Positions 7,076 to 15,992 of a stretch of 64,000 bases of DNA are shown one piece after another. The translations under genes and the position numbers were made by a program. Under the pieces are notes generated by a model, which saw nothing but the letters and a program-made list of their open reading frames with translations, did no database searches and was not told the origin of the DNA. The DNA is from Thalassobacillus_A hwangdonensis (lineage in GTDB: Bacteria; Bacillota; Bacilli; Bacillales; Halobacillaceae), in contig NZ_JBHTKL010000001.1 of assembly GCF_042675915.1 (NCBI RefSeq), positions 496,001 through 560,000 of the forward strand. The letters are read 5' to 3'. The first letter of the stretch is position 1; each line of letters starts with the position of its first letter.

Positions 7076-9832
7076 GTGAATTATAAAGAGACATTACTTA
7101 TGCCGAAAACGGATTTCCCGATGCGTGGAAATCTTCCGAATCGAGAGCCTGATATGCAGAAGCAGTGGGACGAAATGGATATCTATGGAAAAGTGCAAGA
7201 ACGTACGAAGGACCGTCCGTTCTTCGTATTGCATGATGGACCTCCATATGCGAACGGCGCATTGCACATGGGCCATGCGTTGAATAAATCTCTGAAAGAC
7301 TTCATTGTCCGCTACAAATCGATGTCAGGCTACAATGCTCCCTATGTTCCTGGTTGGGACACACATGGTCTTCCGATTGAAACGGCTTTGACAAAGAAGA
7401 AAAAGTTCGACCGCAAAAAAATGACGGTTGCAGAGTTCCGTCAGAAATGTGCCGAGTACGCGATGGGGCAGCTGGATAATCAGCGCAGCGAGTTCAAGCG
7501 GCTTGGAGTTCGCGGGGACTGGGATAATCCTTACGTAACCTTGAATAAGGACTATGAGGCTGAACAGATCAAAGTATTCGGTGAAATGGCCAAACAAGGT
7601 TACATCTATAAAGGCTTGAAGCCTGTTTACTGGTCACCTTCTTCTGAGTCCGCACTTGCGGAAGCAGAAATTGAGTACCAGGATAAACGTTCTCCATCCA
7701 TCTATGTAGCATTCGAAGTCAAAGATGGCAAAGAGCTGCTTGAAGGTGGAGAGAAGTTCGTCATCTGGACGACGACCCCTTGGACGATTCCTTCCAACAT
7801 GGGAATTGCATTAAATCCTGCCTACAATTATGTAGTGGTTGAAGCAGGAGAAGATAAATTCGTAGTAGCTGAAGATCTGTTGGACGATGTCGCTGAAAAG
7901 ATTGGCTGGGAAAACCCTCAGGTAGTCAAGACGTTCAAAGGAAAAGAAGCAGAATATATCACGACGAAGCACCCACTGTATGACCGTGAGTCACTCGTAA
8001 TCCTTGGGGATCACGTAACTGTGGAAGGTGGAACAGGTTGTGTCCATACTGCCCCTGGACACGGGGAAGATGACTTCTGGGTCGGTAAGAAATATGATCT
8101 TGATGTCCTTTGCCCAGTAGATGAAAAAGGGGTATTCACAGAAGAAGCTCCTGGCTATGAAGGACAATTCTATGATGCTGCTAACAAACCGATCACAGAA
8201 AAGCTCCAGGAAGTCGGCGCACTTGTAAAGCTGGAATTCATCACACACTCCTACCCGCATGACTGGAGAACGAAGAAACCGACCATTTTCCGTGCGACGG
8301 ACCAGTGGTTCGCATCCATCAAGGATTTCCGCGATACATTGCTGGATGAAATCAAAAATGTAAAGTGGGTTCCGAAATGGGGAGAAACGCGTCTGTATAA
8401 CATGGTCCGTGACCGTGAAGATTGGTGTATCTCCCGTCAGCGTACATGGGGTGTACCGATTCCGGTATTCTATGGAGAAGACGGCACTCCGATCATCACA
8501 GATGAAACGATCCAGCATGTTTCGGATCTATTCCGTGAACACGGATCGAACGTATGGTTCGAACGGGAAGCAAAGGACCTGCTTCCTGAAGGTTTCACTT
8601 CCGAACACAGCCCGAACGGAACGTTCACGAAGGAAGAAGACATCATGGATGTATGGTTCGATTCCGGATCTTCCCATCAGGCGGTCCTTCACCAGCGTCC
8701 AGATTTGCAGCGCCCTGCAGATCTTTACCTTGAAGGCTCCGACCAATATCGAGGATGGTTCAACTCATCCCTTTCCACATCTGTCGCTGTAACAGGAAAA
8801 GCACCATTCAAAGGGATTCTGAGCCATGGGTTCACACTGGACGGCGAAGGTAGAAAAATGAGTAAATCGATCGGTAACGTCATCCTTCCTGAAAAGGTGA
8901 TGAAGCAGCTTGGTGCAGATATCATCCGTCTATGGGTGGCTAGTGCAGACTATCAAGCGGATGTAAGAGTGTCAGATGATATTCTTAAACAAGTATCTGA
9001 AGTTTACCGTAAAATCCGTAACACGTTCCGATTCTTACTGGGGAATCTGCATGATTTCGATCCTGCTGTGCATACGGTATCCGATGAAAAGCTTGAAGAA
9101 GTGGATCGCTACATGAAGGTCCGCCTTCAGGAAGTCATCAAAAATGTCAGGGACTCGTACGAAGCTTATGAATTCAGTTCCATCTATCATGAAGTTCATA
9201 ACTTCTGTGCGATCGACTTAAGCTCATTCTATCTGGATTTCGCTAAGGATATCCTTTATATCGAAGCGCCGGATCATCCGCGCAGAAGAAGTATCCAGAC
9301 TGTCTATTATGAGATTCTCACATCGATGGTGAAACTTCTTTCACCGATCATCCCTCATACAACGGATGAGGTGTGGAGTTACATTCCTGGAGTGGAAGCG
9401 GAGAGTGTCCAACTGACGGATATGCCGGAAGTCAAAGCTGTCGATGGAACGGACGGTTTGAAAGAGAAATGGGATCACTTCATGGAAGTGCGTGACGATG
9501 TCCTGAAAGCATTGGAAAAAGCACGTAATGAAAAGGTCATCGGTAAATCACTGGAAGCAAGAGTGACGATCGTTCCTAAAAATGATGCGACACGTAATCT
9601 GCTTGAAGGGTTCGAGCATTTGCATCAATTGCTGATCGTATCTGAGGCTCATGTGACCGATGCAAAAGAAGGAACAAAATCCTATGATCACATCGATGTA
9701 CTAGTAGAAAAACACGATGGTGAGAAATGTGAACGCTGCTGGGTAGCGTCCGACGATGTCGGATCCGACAGCGATCACCCAGAACTGTGCGTACGATGTG
9801 CAACAGTCGTCAAAGAACATTACGAAGGATAA
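7076..9832 (+). CDS. ileS: Isoleucine--tRNA ligase (class Ia, Zn-binding bacterial type)
   Basis: Charges tRNA-Ile and edits misactivated valine. 918 residues. The HIGH motif is HMGH at 64-67 (GPPYANGALHMGHALN) and KMSKS is at 594-598. The CP1 editing domain lies around 190-390 with WTTTPWTIPSN. The C-terminal zinc site uses Cys885, Cys888, Cys905 and Cys908 (CERCW and CVRC). GTG start at 7076 after GAGGAGGA. It is a monocistronic T-box-controlled unit bounded by its own terminator. The ylyA gene, found after ileS in B. subtilis, is not here. Confidence 0.98.
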   Translation: MNYKETLLMPKTDFPMRGNLPNREPDMQKQWDEMDIYGKVQERTKDRPFFVLHDGPPYANGALHMGHALNKSLKDFIVRYKSMSGYNAPYVPGWDTHGLPIETALTKKKKFDRKKMTVAEFRQKCAEYAMGQLDNQRSEFKRLGVRGDWDNPYVTLNKDYEAEQIKVFGEMAKQGYIYKGLKPVYWSPSSESALAEAEIEYQDKRSPSIYVAFEVKDGKELLEGGEKFVIWTTTPWTIPSNMGIALNPAYNYVVVEAGEDKFVVAEDLLDDVAEKIGWENPQVVKTFKGKEAEYITTKHPLYDRESLVILGDHVTVEGGTGCVHTAPGHGEDDFWVGKKYDLDVLCPVDEKGVFTEEAPGYEGQFYDAANKPITEKLQEVGALVKLEFITHSYPHDWRTKKPTIFRATDQWFASIKDFRDTLLDEIKNVKWVPKWGETRLYNMVRDREDWCISRQRTWGVPIPVFYGEDGTPIITDETIQHVSDLFREHGSNVWFEREAKDLLPEGFTSEHSPNGTFTKEEDIMDVWFDSGSSHQAVLHQRPDLQRPADLYLEGSDQYRGWFNSSLSTSVAVTGKAPFKGILSHGFTLDGEGRKMSKSIGNVILPEKVMKQLGADIIRLWVASADYQADVRVSDDILKQVSEVYRKIRNTFRFLLGNLHDFDPAVHTVSDEKLEEVDRYMKVRLQEVIKNVRDSYEAYEFSSIYHEVHNFCAIDLSSFYLDFAKDILYIEAPDHPRRRSIQTVYYEILTSMVKLLSPIIPHTTDEVWSYIPGVEAESVQLTDMPEVKAVDGTDGLKEKWDHFMEVRDDVLKALEKARNEKVIGKSLEARVTIVPKNDATRNLLEGFEHLHQLLIVSEAHVTDAKEGTKSYDHIDVLVEKHDGEKCERCWVASDDVGSDSDHPELCVRCATVVKEHYEG

Positions 9833-9836
9833 ATGG

Positions 9837-9876
9837 AAAAATCGTGCAAGGAACAGTTCCTTGCACGATTTTTTTC
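9837..9876 (+). terminator. Terminator after ileS
   Basis: 14-bp perfect stem AATCGTGCAAGGAA / TTCCTTGCACGATT with a 3-nt loop and a run of T. Confidence 0.93.
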
Positions 9877-10002
9877 TACTTTAAGAAAGTTAAGAAAAAA
9901 CTAAGGCTTTCTCCATTAGTGACTGGCGACAAGCCAAGTTTTTCTAATGTGTTTATTAAGAGGACCTGATTGAAGGACATTTTCGTTCTTAGAAGAAATT
10001 TA

Positions 10003-10011
10003 TGGTACAAT
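10003..10011 (+). promoter_or_regulatory. Candidate extended -10 promoter for lspA-rluD
   Basis: TGGTACAAT (TGN plus TACAAT) lies 33 nt before the lspA ATG; no clear -35. The stretch 9877-10002 has no supportable gene. Confidence 0.5.
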
Positions 10012-10044
10012 GCTTTATGGAATAATGTAGATGGAGGATGCCTT

Positions 10045-10518
10045 ATGATTCGGTTTTATAGCTTATCCGTTCTGGTCATCATACTTGATCAATGGACGAA
10101 ATGGCTTGTAGTAAAAAACATGACTTATGGAGAAAGTATTACGATCATTGAAGGGTTCTTTTCATTGACCTCCCACCGTAATCCAGGGGCAGCTTGGGGG
10201 ATCCTGCAAGGCCAGATGACATTCTTTTATCTGATCACTGTGATTGTCATCGGCGTACTGATCTATTATATGCAGACATATGGTAAGCAGAGCCGCTATA
10301 CAGCCACTGCATTAGCATTGCTGCTGGCGGGCGCGATTGGTAATTTCATCGACCGGCTTTTCCGTAAAGAGGTCGTGGACTTTTTTGATTTCATCATCTT
10401 CAATTATGATTATCCGATTTTCAATATAGCGGATTCGTCTCTGTTCATCGGTGTGATCCTCGTGCTGATAGCATCATTCATCGATGAGCGGAAAAAGAAA
10501 GGAAGTAGCATGCAGTGA
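10045..10518 (+). CDS. lspA: Lipoprotein signal peptidase (signal peptidase II)
   Basis: Integral membrane aspartic protease that removes signal peptides from prolipoproteins, such as the DppE homologue encoded later in this window. 157 residues, four transmembrane segments. Catalytic Asp103 in GNFIDRL and Asp130 in FNIADSS, with the conserved NPGAAWG motif at about 46-52. ATG at 10045 after GGAGGATG; the open frame reaches further upstream but lacks homology there. The last codons overlap the rluD start. Confidence 0.96.
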   Translation: MIRFYSLSVLVIILDQWTKWLVVKNMTYGESITIIEGFFSLTSHRNPGAAWGILQGQMTFFYLITVIVIGVLIYYMQTYGKQSRYTATALALLLAGAIGNFIDRLFRKEVVDFFDFIIFNYDYPIFNIADSSLFIGVILVLIASFIDERKKKGSSMQ

Positions 10519-11423
10519 AAGAAACTTATCAAGTAACATCCGAACAAGCAGGTACAAGAATCGATAAATTGATGTCCGAGATTGAATCAGACGCTTCGAG
10601 AAGTCAGGTTCAATCATGGATAAAAGATGGTCATCTGACTGTTTCCGGCGAAACGGTCAAGAACAAGTACAAAGTCCAGGAAGGGGATACCATCGAGTGG
10701 GAGATCCCGGAACCTGAACCATTGGAAATCAAAGCGGAGGATATTCCACTTGATATCGTATATGAAGATGAGGATGTCATCGTCGTCAATAAGCCGCGTG
10801 GAATGGTCGTCCATCCATCTGTCGGCCATCCAAGCGGTACACTTGTCAATGCACTGCTTCACCATTGTGACGATCTCTCAGGGATCAATGGAGTGGAACG
10901 TCCCGGTATTGTCCACCGTATCGATAAAGATACGAGCGGACTGCTGATGGTCGCAAAAAACGACAAAGCACACCACTCACTTGGAGAGCAATTGTCCGAC
11001 AAGACGATCAAGCGGGAATATGAGGCGATCGTTCATGGAGAGATTTCGCATGAATATGGGACAATTGATGCGCCTATCGGAAGGGACCAGAAAGATCGTC
11101 AGTCGATGGCGGTCGTTGAAAATGGTAAACCTTCCGTCACCCATTTCAAAGTATTGGAACTCTTTAAAGACTTCACTCATGTTGAATGCGTACTTGAAAC
11201 AGGGCGTACCCATCAGATTCGCGTCCATATGAAATATATCAACCACCCTTTGGCAGGAGATCCGAAATACGGCCCTCGGAAGACGCTTCCGATTGAAGGC
11301 CAGGCGCTTCATGCCAAGACGCTAGGATTCATCCACCCTCGTACAGGGGAAGAGCTCCGTTTTGAAGTGGCTCCTCCAAACGATTTTGTCGAAATGCTGG
11401 ACCTTTTGAAAAAACGCAGTTGA
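10515..11423 (+). CDS. rluD: RluD-type 23S rRNA pseudouridine synthase (YlyB)
   Basis: RluA-family pseudouridine synthase of 302 residues. An N-terminal S4 RNA-binding domain covers about residues 13-75 (TRIDKLMSEI, SRSQVQSWIKDGHLTVSG). The catalytic motif HRIDKDTSGL has its Asp at 137. The C-terminal block TGRTHQIRVHMKYINHPLAGDPKYG is typical. GTG start at 10515 overlaps the lspA stop by 4 nt. Which uridines of the large ribosomal RNA it modifies cannot be read from sequence alone. Its stop overlaps the -35 of the pyr promoter. Confidence 0.92.
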   Translation: MKETYQVTSEQAGTRIDKLMSEIESDASRSQVQSWIKDGHLTVSGETVKNKYKVQEGDTIEWEIPEPEPLEIKAEDIPLDIVYEDEDVIVVNKPRGMVVHPSVGHPSGTLVNALLHHCDDLSGINGVERPGIVHRIDKDTSGLLMVAKNDKAHHSLGEQLSDKTIKREYEAIVHGEISHEYGTIDAPIGRDQKDRQSMAVVENGKPSVTHFKVLELFKDFTHVECVLETGRTHQIRVHMKYINHPLAGDPKYGPRKTLPIEGQALHAKTLGFIHPRTGEELRFEVAPPNDFVEMLDLLKKRS

Positions 11424-11448
11424 CATATCTTTAATCATCTGTGATAAT
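11420..11448 (+). promoter_or_regulatory. sigma-A promoter of the pyr operon
   Basis: Perfect TTGACA (11420-11425), 17-nt spacer, GATAAT (11443-11448) with an extended TG one base upstream. The -35 overlaps the rluD stop. Confidence 0.88.
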
Positions 11449-11480
11449 CATTAAAAGAATTGAATATGACCTTTAAGAAC

Positions 11481-11567
11481 AGTCCCGTGAGGCTGAGAAG
11501 GAATCGGACCTGATTATTAGGATAATCCTACCCTTTTTCTGCCCTCATGCGGAAAAAGGGTTTTTTA
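11481..11567 (+). promoter_or_regulatory. PyrR-binding attenuator 1 (before pyrR)
   Basis: The anti-antiterminator loop AGTCCCGTGAGGCT (11481-11494) matches the PyrR consensus ARUCCNGNGAGGYU exactly. A 12-bp terminator stem follows, CCCTTTTTCTGC / GCGGAAAAAGGG (11531-11542 and 11549-11560), with six T. UMP-bound PyrR stabilises the upstream hairpin and so allows termination. Confidence 0.93.
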
Positions 11568-11602
11568 TTGTTCGAAATGAATTGTGCCGGAGGTGTGACA
11601 AA

Positions 11603-12148
11603 GTGAAGAAAAAAGCTACTGTTCTAGATGAAGCTGCGATAAGAAGAGCGTTGACACGTGTATCACACGAAATCATCGAGAAGAATAAAGGTGTCGATGA
11701 TCTGATCCTTGTCGGCATCAAATCAAGAGGCGTACCTTTGGCTCATCGATTGAAAAAGCGTATCAATGATATCGAAGGAATCAACCTACCGATAGGAGAG
11801 TTGGACATCACCTTATACAGGGATGACCTGACGAAGAAACAAGGCTTGCAGGATCCTGAAATCAAGGAAACGAACATTGAAGCTGATATCGATGGGAAAA
11901 AAGTGATTCTCGTCGATGATGTATTATACACTGGCCGGACAGTGCGTGCCGCAATGGATGCACTGATGGATCATGGCAGACCATCACAGATTCAGCTGGC
12001 TGTCCTGGTAGACCGAGGTCATCGGGAACTGCCGATCCGGGCTGACTATGTAGGGAAAAACGTTCCTACTTCCATGGATGAAATTATTACAGTGAATGTA
12101 TCTGAAATGGATCAACAGGATGAAGTTGAAATTTTCATAAATGAATAG
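11603..12148 (+). CDS. pyrR: Bifunctional pyr operon attenuator PyrR / uracil phosphoribosyltransferase
   Basis: 181-residue PRT-fold RNA-binding regulator that senses UMP/UTP and binds the three leader hairpins in this operon; it also has uracil phosphoribosyltransferase activity. The PRPP motif is VILVDDVLYTGRT (about 101-113). DITLYRDDLTKK is also conserved. GTG at 11603, seven nt after GGAGGTG, gives the same length as B. subtilis PyrR. Confidence 0.97.
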   Translation: MKKKATVLDEAAIRRALTRVSHEIIEKNKGVDDLILVGIKSRGVPLAHRLKKRINDIEGINLPIGELDITLYRDDLTKKQGLQDPEIKETNIEADIDGKKVILVDDVLYTGRTVRAAMDALMDHGRPSQIQLAVLVDRGHRELPIRADYVGKNVPTSMDEIITVNVSEMDQQDEVEIFINE

Positions 12149-12163
12149 CTACACCTTTAACTA

Positions 12164-12257
12164 AGTCCAGAGAGGCTTGAAAGGTCGTAAATCTGCAGCG
12201 GACCCTTAAGGGATCCGTGCACCTCTTTGCGAACTTTCAAGCAAAGAGGTTTTTTTA
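12164..12257 (+). promoter_or_regulatory. PyrR-binding attenuator 2 (pyrR-pyrP)
   Basis: PyrR loop AGTCCAGAGAGGCT at 12164-12177. Terminator stem ACCTCTTTGC / GCAAAGAGGT (12221-12230 and 12241-12250) plus seven T. GCTTGAAAG (12175-12183) can pair with CTTTCAAGC (12233-12241) to form the competing antiterminator. Confidence 0.95.
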
Positions 12258-12293
12258 TGCAGATTTTTAAAGGATCAAAGGAGGAATTATAAG

Positions 12294-13682
12294 ATGAATA
12301 AACAAGAGGCTGTATTAGATGTAAGAGATGTACCTGCAAAATCGAAATGGCTGGTGCTCAGCATCCAGCACTTATTCGCAATGTTCGGTGCGACGATTCT
12401 CGTACCATTCCTGACAGGACTGTCCCCGGCAGTAGCGTTAGTTTCAAGCGGACTCGGGACGCTTGCTTACCTGCTGATCACGAGAGGAAGGATTCCCGCA
12501 TACCTGGGGTCAAGCTTCGCTTTCATCGGCCCGGTACTTGCTGCAAGTGCCGCAGAAGGTGTACCAGGTGCGATGGTCGGAAGCTTCATGGCAGGTCTCG
12601 TCTATGGCGTAGTAGCCTTGCTGATCAGCATCTTCGGAATGAAATGGCTCATCAACCTCCTGCCCCCGGTAGTCGTAGGCCCGGTCATCATTGTTATCGG
12701 TCTAGGGCTTGCATCAACAGCGATCGACATGGCGATGTACATCCCTGGAACGGAAAACTACAGTGCAACACATTTTTCTGTAGCATTCGTAACACTGGCA
12801 ATAACAATCATTGCTTCGATTTTCTTTAAAGGCTTCTTTGGACTTATCCCAATCCTGATCGGTATCATTGGTGGCTATGTCTTCGGAATGTATCAGGGAA
12901 TCGTCGATACAACTGAAATTGCTGCACAATGGAACGAACTTACATCAGTAACGTCCATCGGCGGCTTCTTCACTGCCCTGTTCCAAATGCCGGATTTCGT
13001 AGTGCCATATGTCCACTACAACCCTCTTGAAGTCATCAATATGGAAATCGTCTTCCTCATGGCACCGATTGCACTTGTTACGATTGCAGAACATATTGGG
13101 GACCAGATGGTATTGTCTAAAGTGACAGGCCGCAACTTCCTGAAGAATCCTGGACTGAACCGCTCCATTCTGGGAGACGGAACTGCCACGATCATTGCTT
13201 CCATGCTTGGCGGACCGCCCAACACGACTTATGGAGAAAACATCGGTGTACTTGCAATCACACGAGTATTCAGTGTGTTCGTAATCGGTGGTGCAGCAGT
13301 ACTTGCAACGGTCTTCGGATTCATCGGTATGATTACAGCAACGATCGCATCCATCCCTACAGCAGTCATGGGAGGCGTGTCCATCCTGTTGTTCGGTATC
13401 ATCGCATCAAGCGGTCTGCGTATGCTGATCGATAATCAGGTAGACTTCGGTGAGAAACGTAACCTGATCATTTCATCTGTCATCCTGGTCATCGGAATTG
13501 GCGGGGCTTTCATCCAACTAAGTGATGATATCCAGATTGCAGGAATGGCATTGTCAGCATTTATCGGTGTGGCGCTTAACCTGGCCCTTCCAGGTAAGAA
13601 AAAAGCACACGGCAACGGCAACATGTTCCAATCGAATGCAGAAGAAACAGAACACAATAAAAATGATGATAGTGCAGCATAA
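12294..13682 (+). CDS. pyrP: Uracil permease PyrP (NCS2 family)
   Basis: Proton-coupled uracil importer in the cytoplasmic membrane, 462 residues with about 12-14 hydrophobic segments. NCS2 hallmarks are AYLGSSFAFIGP in the substrate region and GGPPNTTYGENIGVLAITRV with the signature Glu. The hydrophilic C-terminal tail has no recognisable motif. ATG follows AAAGGAGGAA. It lies between two PyrR attenuators, so pyrP expression is set separately from both pyrR and the biosynthetic genes. Confidence 0.96.
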   Translation: MNKQEAVLDVRDVPAKSKWLVLSIQHLFAMFGATILVPFLTGLSPAVALVSSGLGTLAYLLITRGRIPAYLGSSFAFIGPVLAASAAEGVPGAMVGSFMAGLVYGVVALLISIFGMKWLINLLPPVVVGPVIIVIGLGLASTAIDMAMYIPGTENYSATHFSVAFVTLAITIIASIFFKGFFGLIPILIGIIGGYVFGMYQGIVDTTEIAAQWNELTSVTSIGGFFTALFQMPDFVVPYVHYNPLEVINMEIVFLMAPIALVTIAEHIGDQMVLSKVTGRNFLKNPGLNRSILGDGTATIIASMLGGPPNTTYGENIGVLAITRVFSVFVIGGAAVLATVFGFIGMITATIASIPTAVMGGVSILLFGIIASSGLRMLIDNQVDFGEKRNLIISSVILVIGIGGAFIQLSDDIQIAGMALSAFIGVALNLALPGKKKAHGNGNMFQSNAEETEHNKNDDSAA

Positions 13683-13703
13683 TCGAACGTCACTTTTTAA
13701 TAA

Positions 13704-13802
13704 AGTCCAGAGAGGCTTCAAGGGTGAATGATTTGATCGCTTTGCCATGCGAAACAAGAGGCAGATCAAGCATCCCCTTTACACAGCGGGGATGCTTTTT
13801 TC
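13704..13802 (+). promoter_or_regulatory. PyrR-binding attenuator 3 (pyrP-pyrB)
   Basis: PyrR loop AGTCCAGAGAGGCT at 13704-13717, identical to attenuator 2. Terminator stem GCATCCCC / GGGGATGC (13770-13777 and 13788-13795) followed by seven T. Confidence 0.95.
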
Positions 13803-13831
13803 ATAGGTTCGATAAATAGAGGAGGAAAACC

Positions 13832-14746
13832 ATGCGCCATCTGATCTCGATGAAACACATGTCCAATGTAGCAATCTACCAATTGTTCCATAAAGCGGAA
13901 CAAATTCAAAAAGGTCAGTACAGGAAGCTGGATAAGCAGATGTTTGCGGCGAACCTGTTCCTTGAACCCAGTACGCGTACGAAGAATAGCTTCATCGTAG
14001 CAGAAAGAAAATTGGGCCTTGAAGTGCTGGATTTTACAGAGCAGGGGTCAAGTCTTCTGAAAGGTGAAAGTCTTTATGATACAGCGCGAACGTTCGAGTC
14101 GATCGGGGCGGATGTCATCGTACTCAGACAAGAGCAGGAAGGCGTACTTGCTCATCTAACCGAAAAACTGCAAATTCCCATCATCAATGCTGGCGACGGC
14201 TCAGGTGAGCATCCAACCCAATGCCTGCTTGACTTATATACCATCTTTCAGGAGTTTCATAGTTTCAAAGGCTTGAAAGTGGTGATCGCTGGGGACATCC
14301 GTCATAGCAGGGTGGCGCGTTCCAACGCGCATGCACTCCGCCAGCTCGGTGCAGATGTAGCGTTCGTTTCGCCGGAAGCATGGCGCGACGACACCATTTC
14401 CGAAAACTACATATCGGTGGATGAAGCAGTCGAATTTGCCGATGTAATGATGCTGCTACGAATTCAGCGTGAACGTCATTCCGATAAAGATACAACCCAA
14501 GAATACCTGCAGTCATACGGTTTGACGGTAGAACGTGAGAGAAAAATGAAAGAGCATGCCATCGTCCTCCATCCTGCACCTGTCAACCGTGGAGTGGAGA
14601 TTGCAGATGAATTGGTGGAAGCTCCTCGCTCAAGGATTTTCAAGCAAATGGAAAATGGTGTGACAATTCGGATGGCGATCTTATCGACATTATTGGAAGG
14701 GGAGATAAGGAATGAAAACAGTGATCAAAAATATCAAAATGCTTGA
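13832..14746 (+). CDS. pyrB: Aspartate carbamoyltransferase catalytic subunit
   Basis: Forms carbamoyl-aspartate from carbamoyl phosphate and aspartate. 304 residues, the B. subtilis length. The carbamoyl-phosphate loop EPSTRTKNSF has STRT at 47-50, and HPTQCLLDLYT follows. No regulatory subunit gene is nearby, as in other Bacillaceae. The last 35 nt overlap the pyrC coding region in another frame, so translation is probably coupled. Confidence 0.97.
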   Translation: MRHLISMKHMSNVAIYQLFHKAEQIQKGQYRKLDKQMFAANLFLEPSTRTKNSFIVAERKLGLEVLDFTEQGSSLLKGESLYDTARTFESIGADVIVLRQEQEGVLAHLTEKLQIPIINAGDGSGEHPTQCLLDLYTIFQEFHSFKGLKVVIAGDIRHSRVARSNAHALRQLGADVAFVSPEAWRDDTISENYISVDEAVEFADVMMLLRIQRERHSDKDTTQEYLQSYGLTVERERKMKEHAIVLHPAPVNRGVEIADELVEAPRSRIFKQMENGVTIRMAILSTLLEGEIRNENSDQKYQNA

Positions 14747-15992
14747 TGGAAATCGAATGGTAGATACAGAGATTCTTGTTGAAAACGGTATGATCAAGGC
14801 AATCGCGCCTTCTATTGCAGAAGAGGCAGAAGAAGTGATAGATGGGAATGGGAGGCTTGCAGCGCCTGGATTTGTCGACGTCCATGTTCATCTGAGAGAA
14901 CCGGGCGGGGAATATAAAGAGACAATCACGACAGGTACGGAAGCGGCTGCACGTGGGGGATTCACGACGATTTGCGCGATGCCGAATACGAGACCGGTTC
15001 CTGATACGGCAGAAACGATGGAGGCACTGCAGAAGAAAATCGAATCAGATGCAAAGGTAAGAGTGCTTCCATATGCATCGATCACCACACGTCAACTAGG
15101 AAAAGAGCTCGTAGATATGGAAGGTTTGAAACAAGCCGGGGCATTTGCATTCACGGATGATGGTGTCGGCGTCCAGGCTGCAGGGATGATGCTCGAAGCG
15201 ATGAAGGGAGCAGCGCGTCATAATTCCAGCATCGTCGCCCATTGTGAAGATAACACCTTGATCCAAGGCGGAGCGATCCATCAAGGAGAGACAAGTGAAA
15301 AATTGAATATTCCGGGTATCCCTTCCGTTTGTGAATCGGTACAGATTGCAAGAGATGTATTACTCGCAGAAGCAGCCGGTTGTCATTACCATGTTTGTCA
15401 CGTCAGTACGAAAGAGTCTGTGAGGGTGATTCGAGATGCAAAGCGTGCCGGCATCAATGTGACAGCAGAGGTTACTCCTCACCACCTGATTTTGAATGAA
15501 AATTCCTTTGATAAGGATGACGCAATGTTCAAGATGAACCCTCCGCTACGCAGCCAGGAGGACCAACAAGCATTGATCAAAGGGTTGATGGATGGCACCA
15601 TCGATTTCATTGCCACTGACCATGCACCACATTCGGAGGATGAAAAGAAGGAAGGGATGCTTACCGCACCTTTCGGGATCGTGGGTTTGGAGACTGCCTT
15701 CCCTCTACTTTATACGAATCTAGTGAAAACAGGCCCATTCACTTTAAATGAACTGATCAATTTCATGACAGCTAAACCAGCGGAGGTATTCGGCTTGCCT
15801 TATGGCAGGTTAGAGGAAGGTGCCCCTGCAGATATGATACTGATCGATCTAGAAAAAACGATGACCATCGACCGTAGCAGCTTTGCATCCAAAGGGAAGA
15901 ATACGCCGTTTCACGGATGGAAAGTCGAAGGATGTCCTTCATGGACGATGGTAGGAGGAAATATCGTATGGGAGGAGCAGGTGATATGGTAA
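14712..15992 (+). CDS. pyrC: Dihydroorotase
   Basis: Cyclises carbamoyl-aspartate to dihydroorotate; zinc amidohydrolase of 426 residues. Metal ligands His58 and His60 are in DVHVHLREPG; other ligands are in AHCEDN, CHVSTKES and the catalytic Asp of ATDHAPHS. ATG at 14712 follows GGGGAGATAAGG, inside the end of pyrB. Its 3' end overlaps the pyrAA start. Confidence 0.97.
   Translation: MKTVIKNIKMLDGNRMVDTEILVENGMIKAIAPSIAEEAEEVIDGNGRLAAPGFVDVHVHLREPGGEYKETITTGTEAAARGGFTTICAMPNTRPVPDTAETMEALQKKIESDAKVRVLPYASITTRQLGKELVDMEGLKQAGAFAFTDDGVGVQAAGMMLEAMKGAARHNSSIVAHCEDNTLIQGGAIHQGETSEKLNIPGIPSVCESVQIARDVLLAEAAGCHYHVCHVSTKESVRVIRDAKRAGINVTAEVTPHHLILNENSFDKDDAMFKMNPPLRSQEDQQALIKGLMDGTIDFIATDHAPHSEDEKKEGMLTAPFGIVGLETAFPLLYTNLVKTGPFTLNELINFMTAKPAEVFGLPYGRLEEGAPADMILIDLEKTMTIDRSSFASKGKNTPFHGWKVEGCPSWTMVGGNIVWEEQVIW

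Noticed and set aside
9787..9969. 60-codon frame after ileS
   Set aside because: Overlaps the ileS end and its terminator; not conserved in character.
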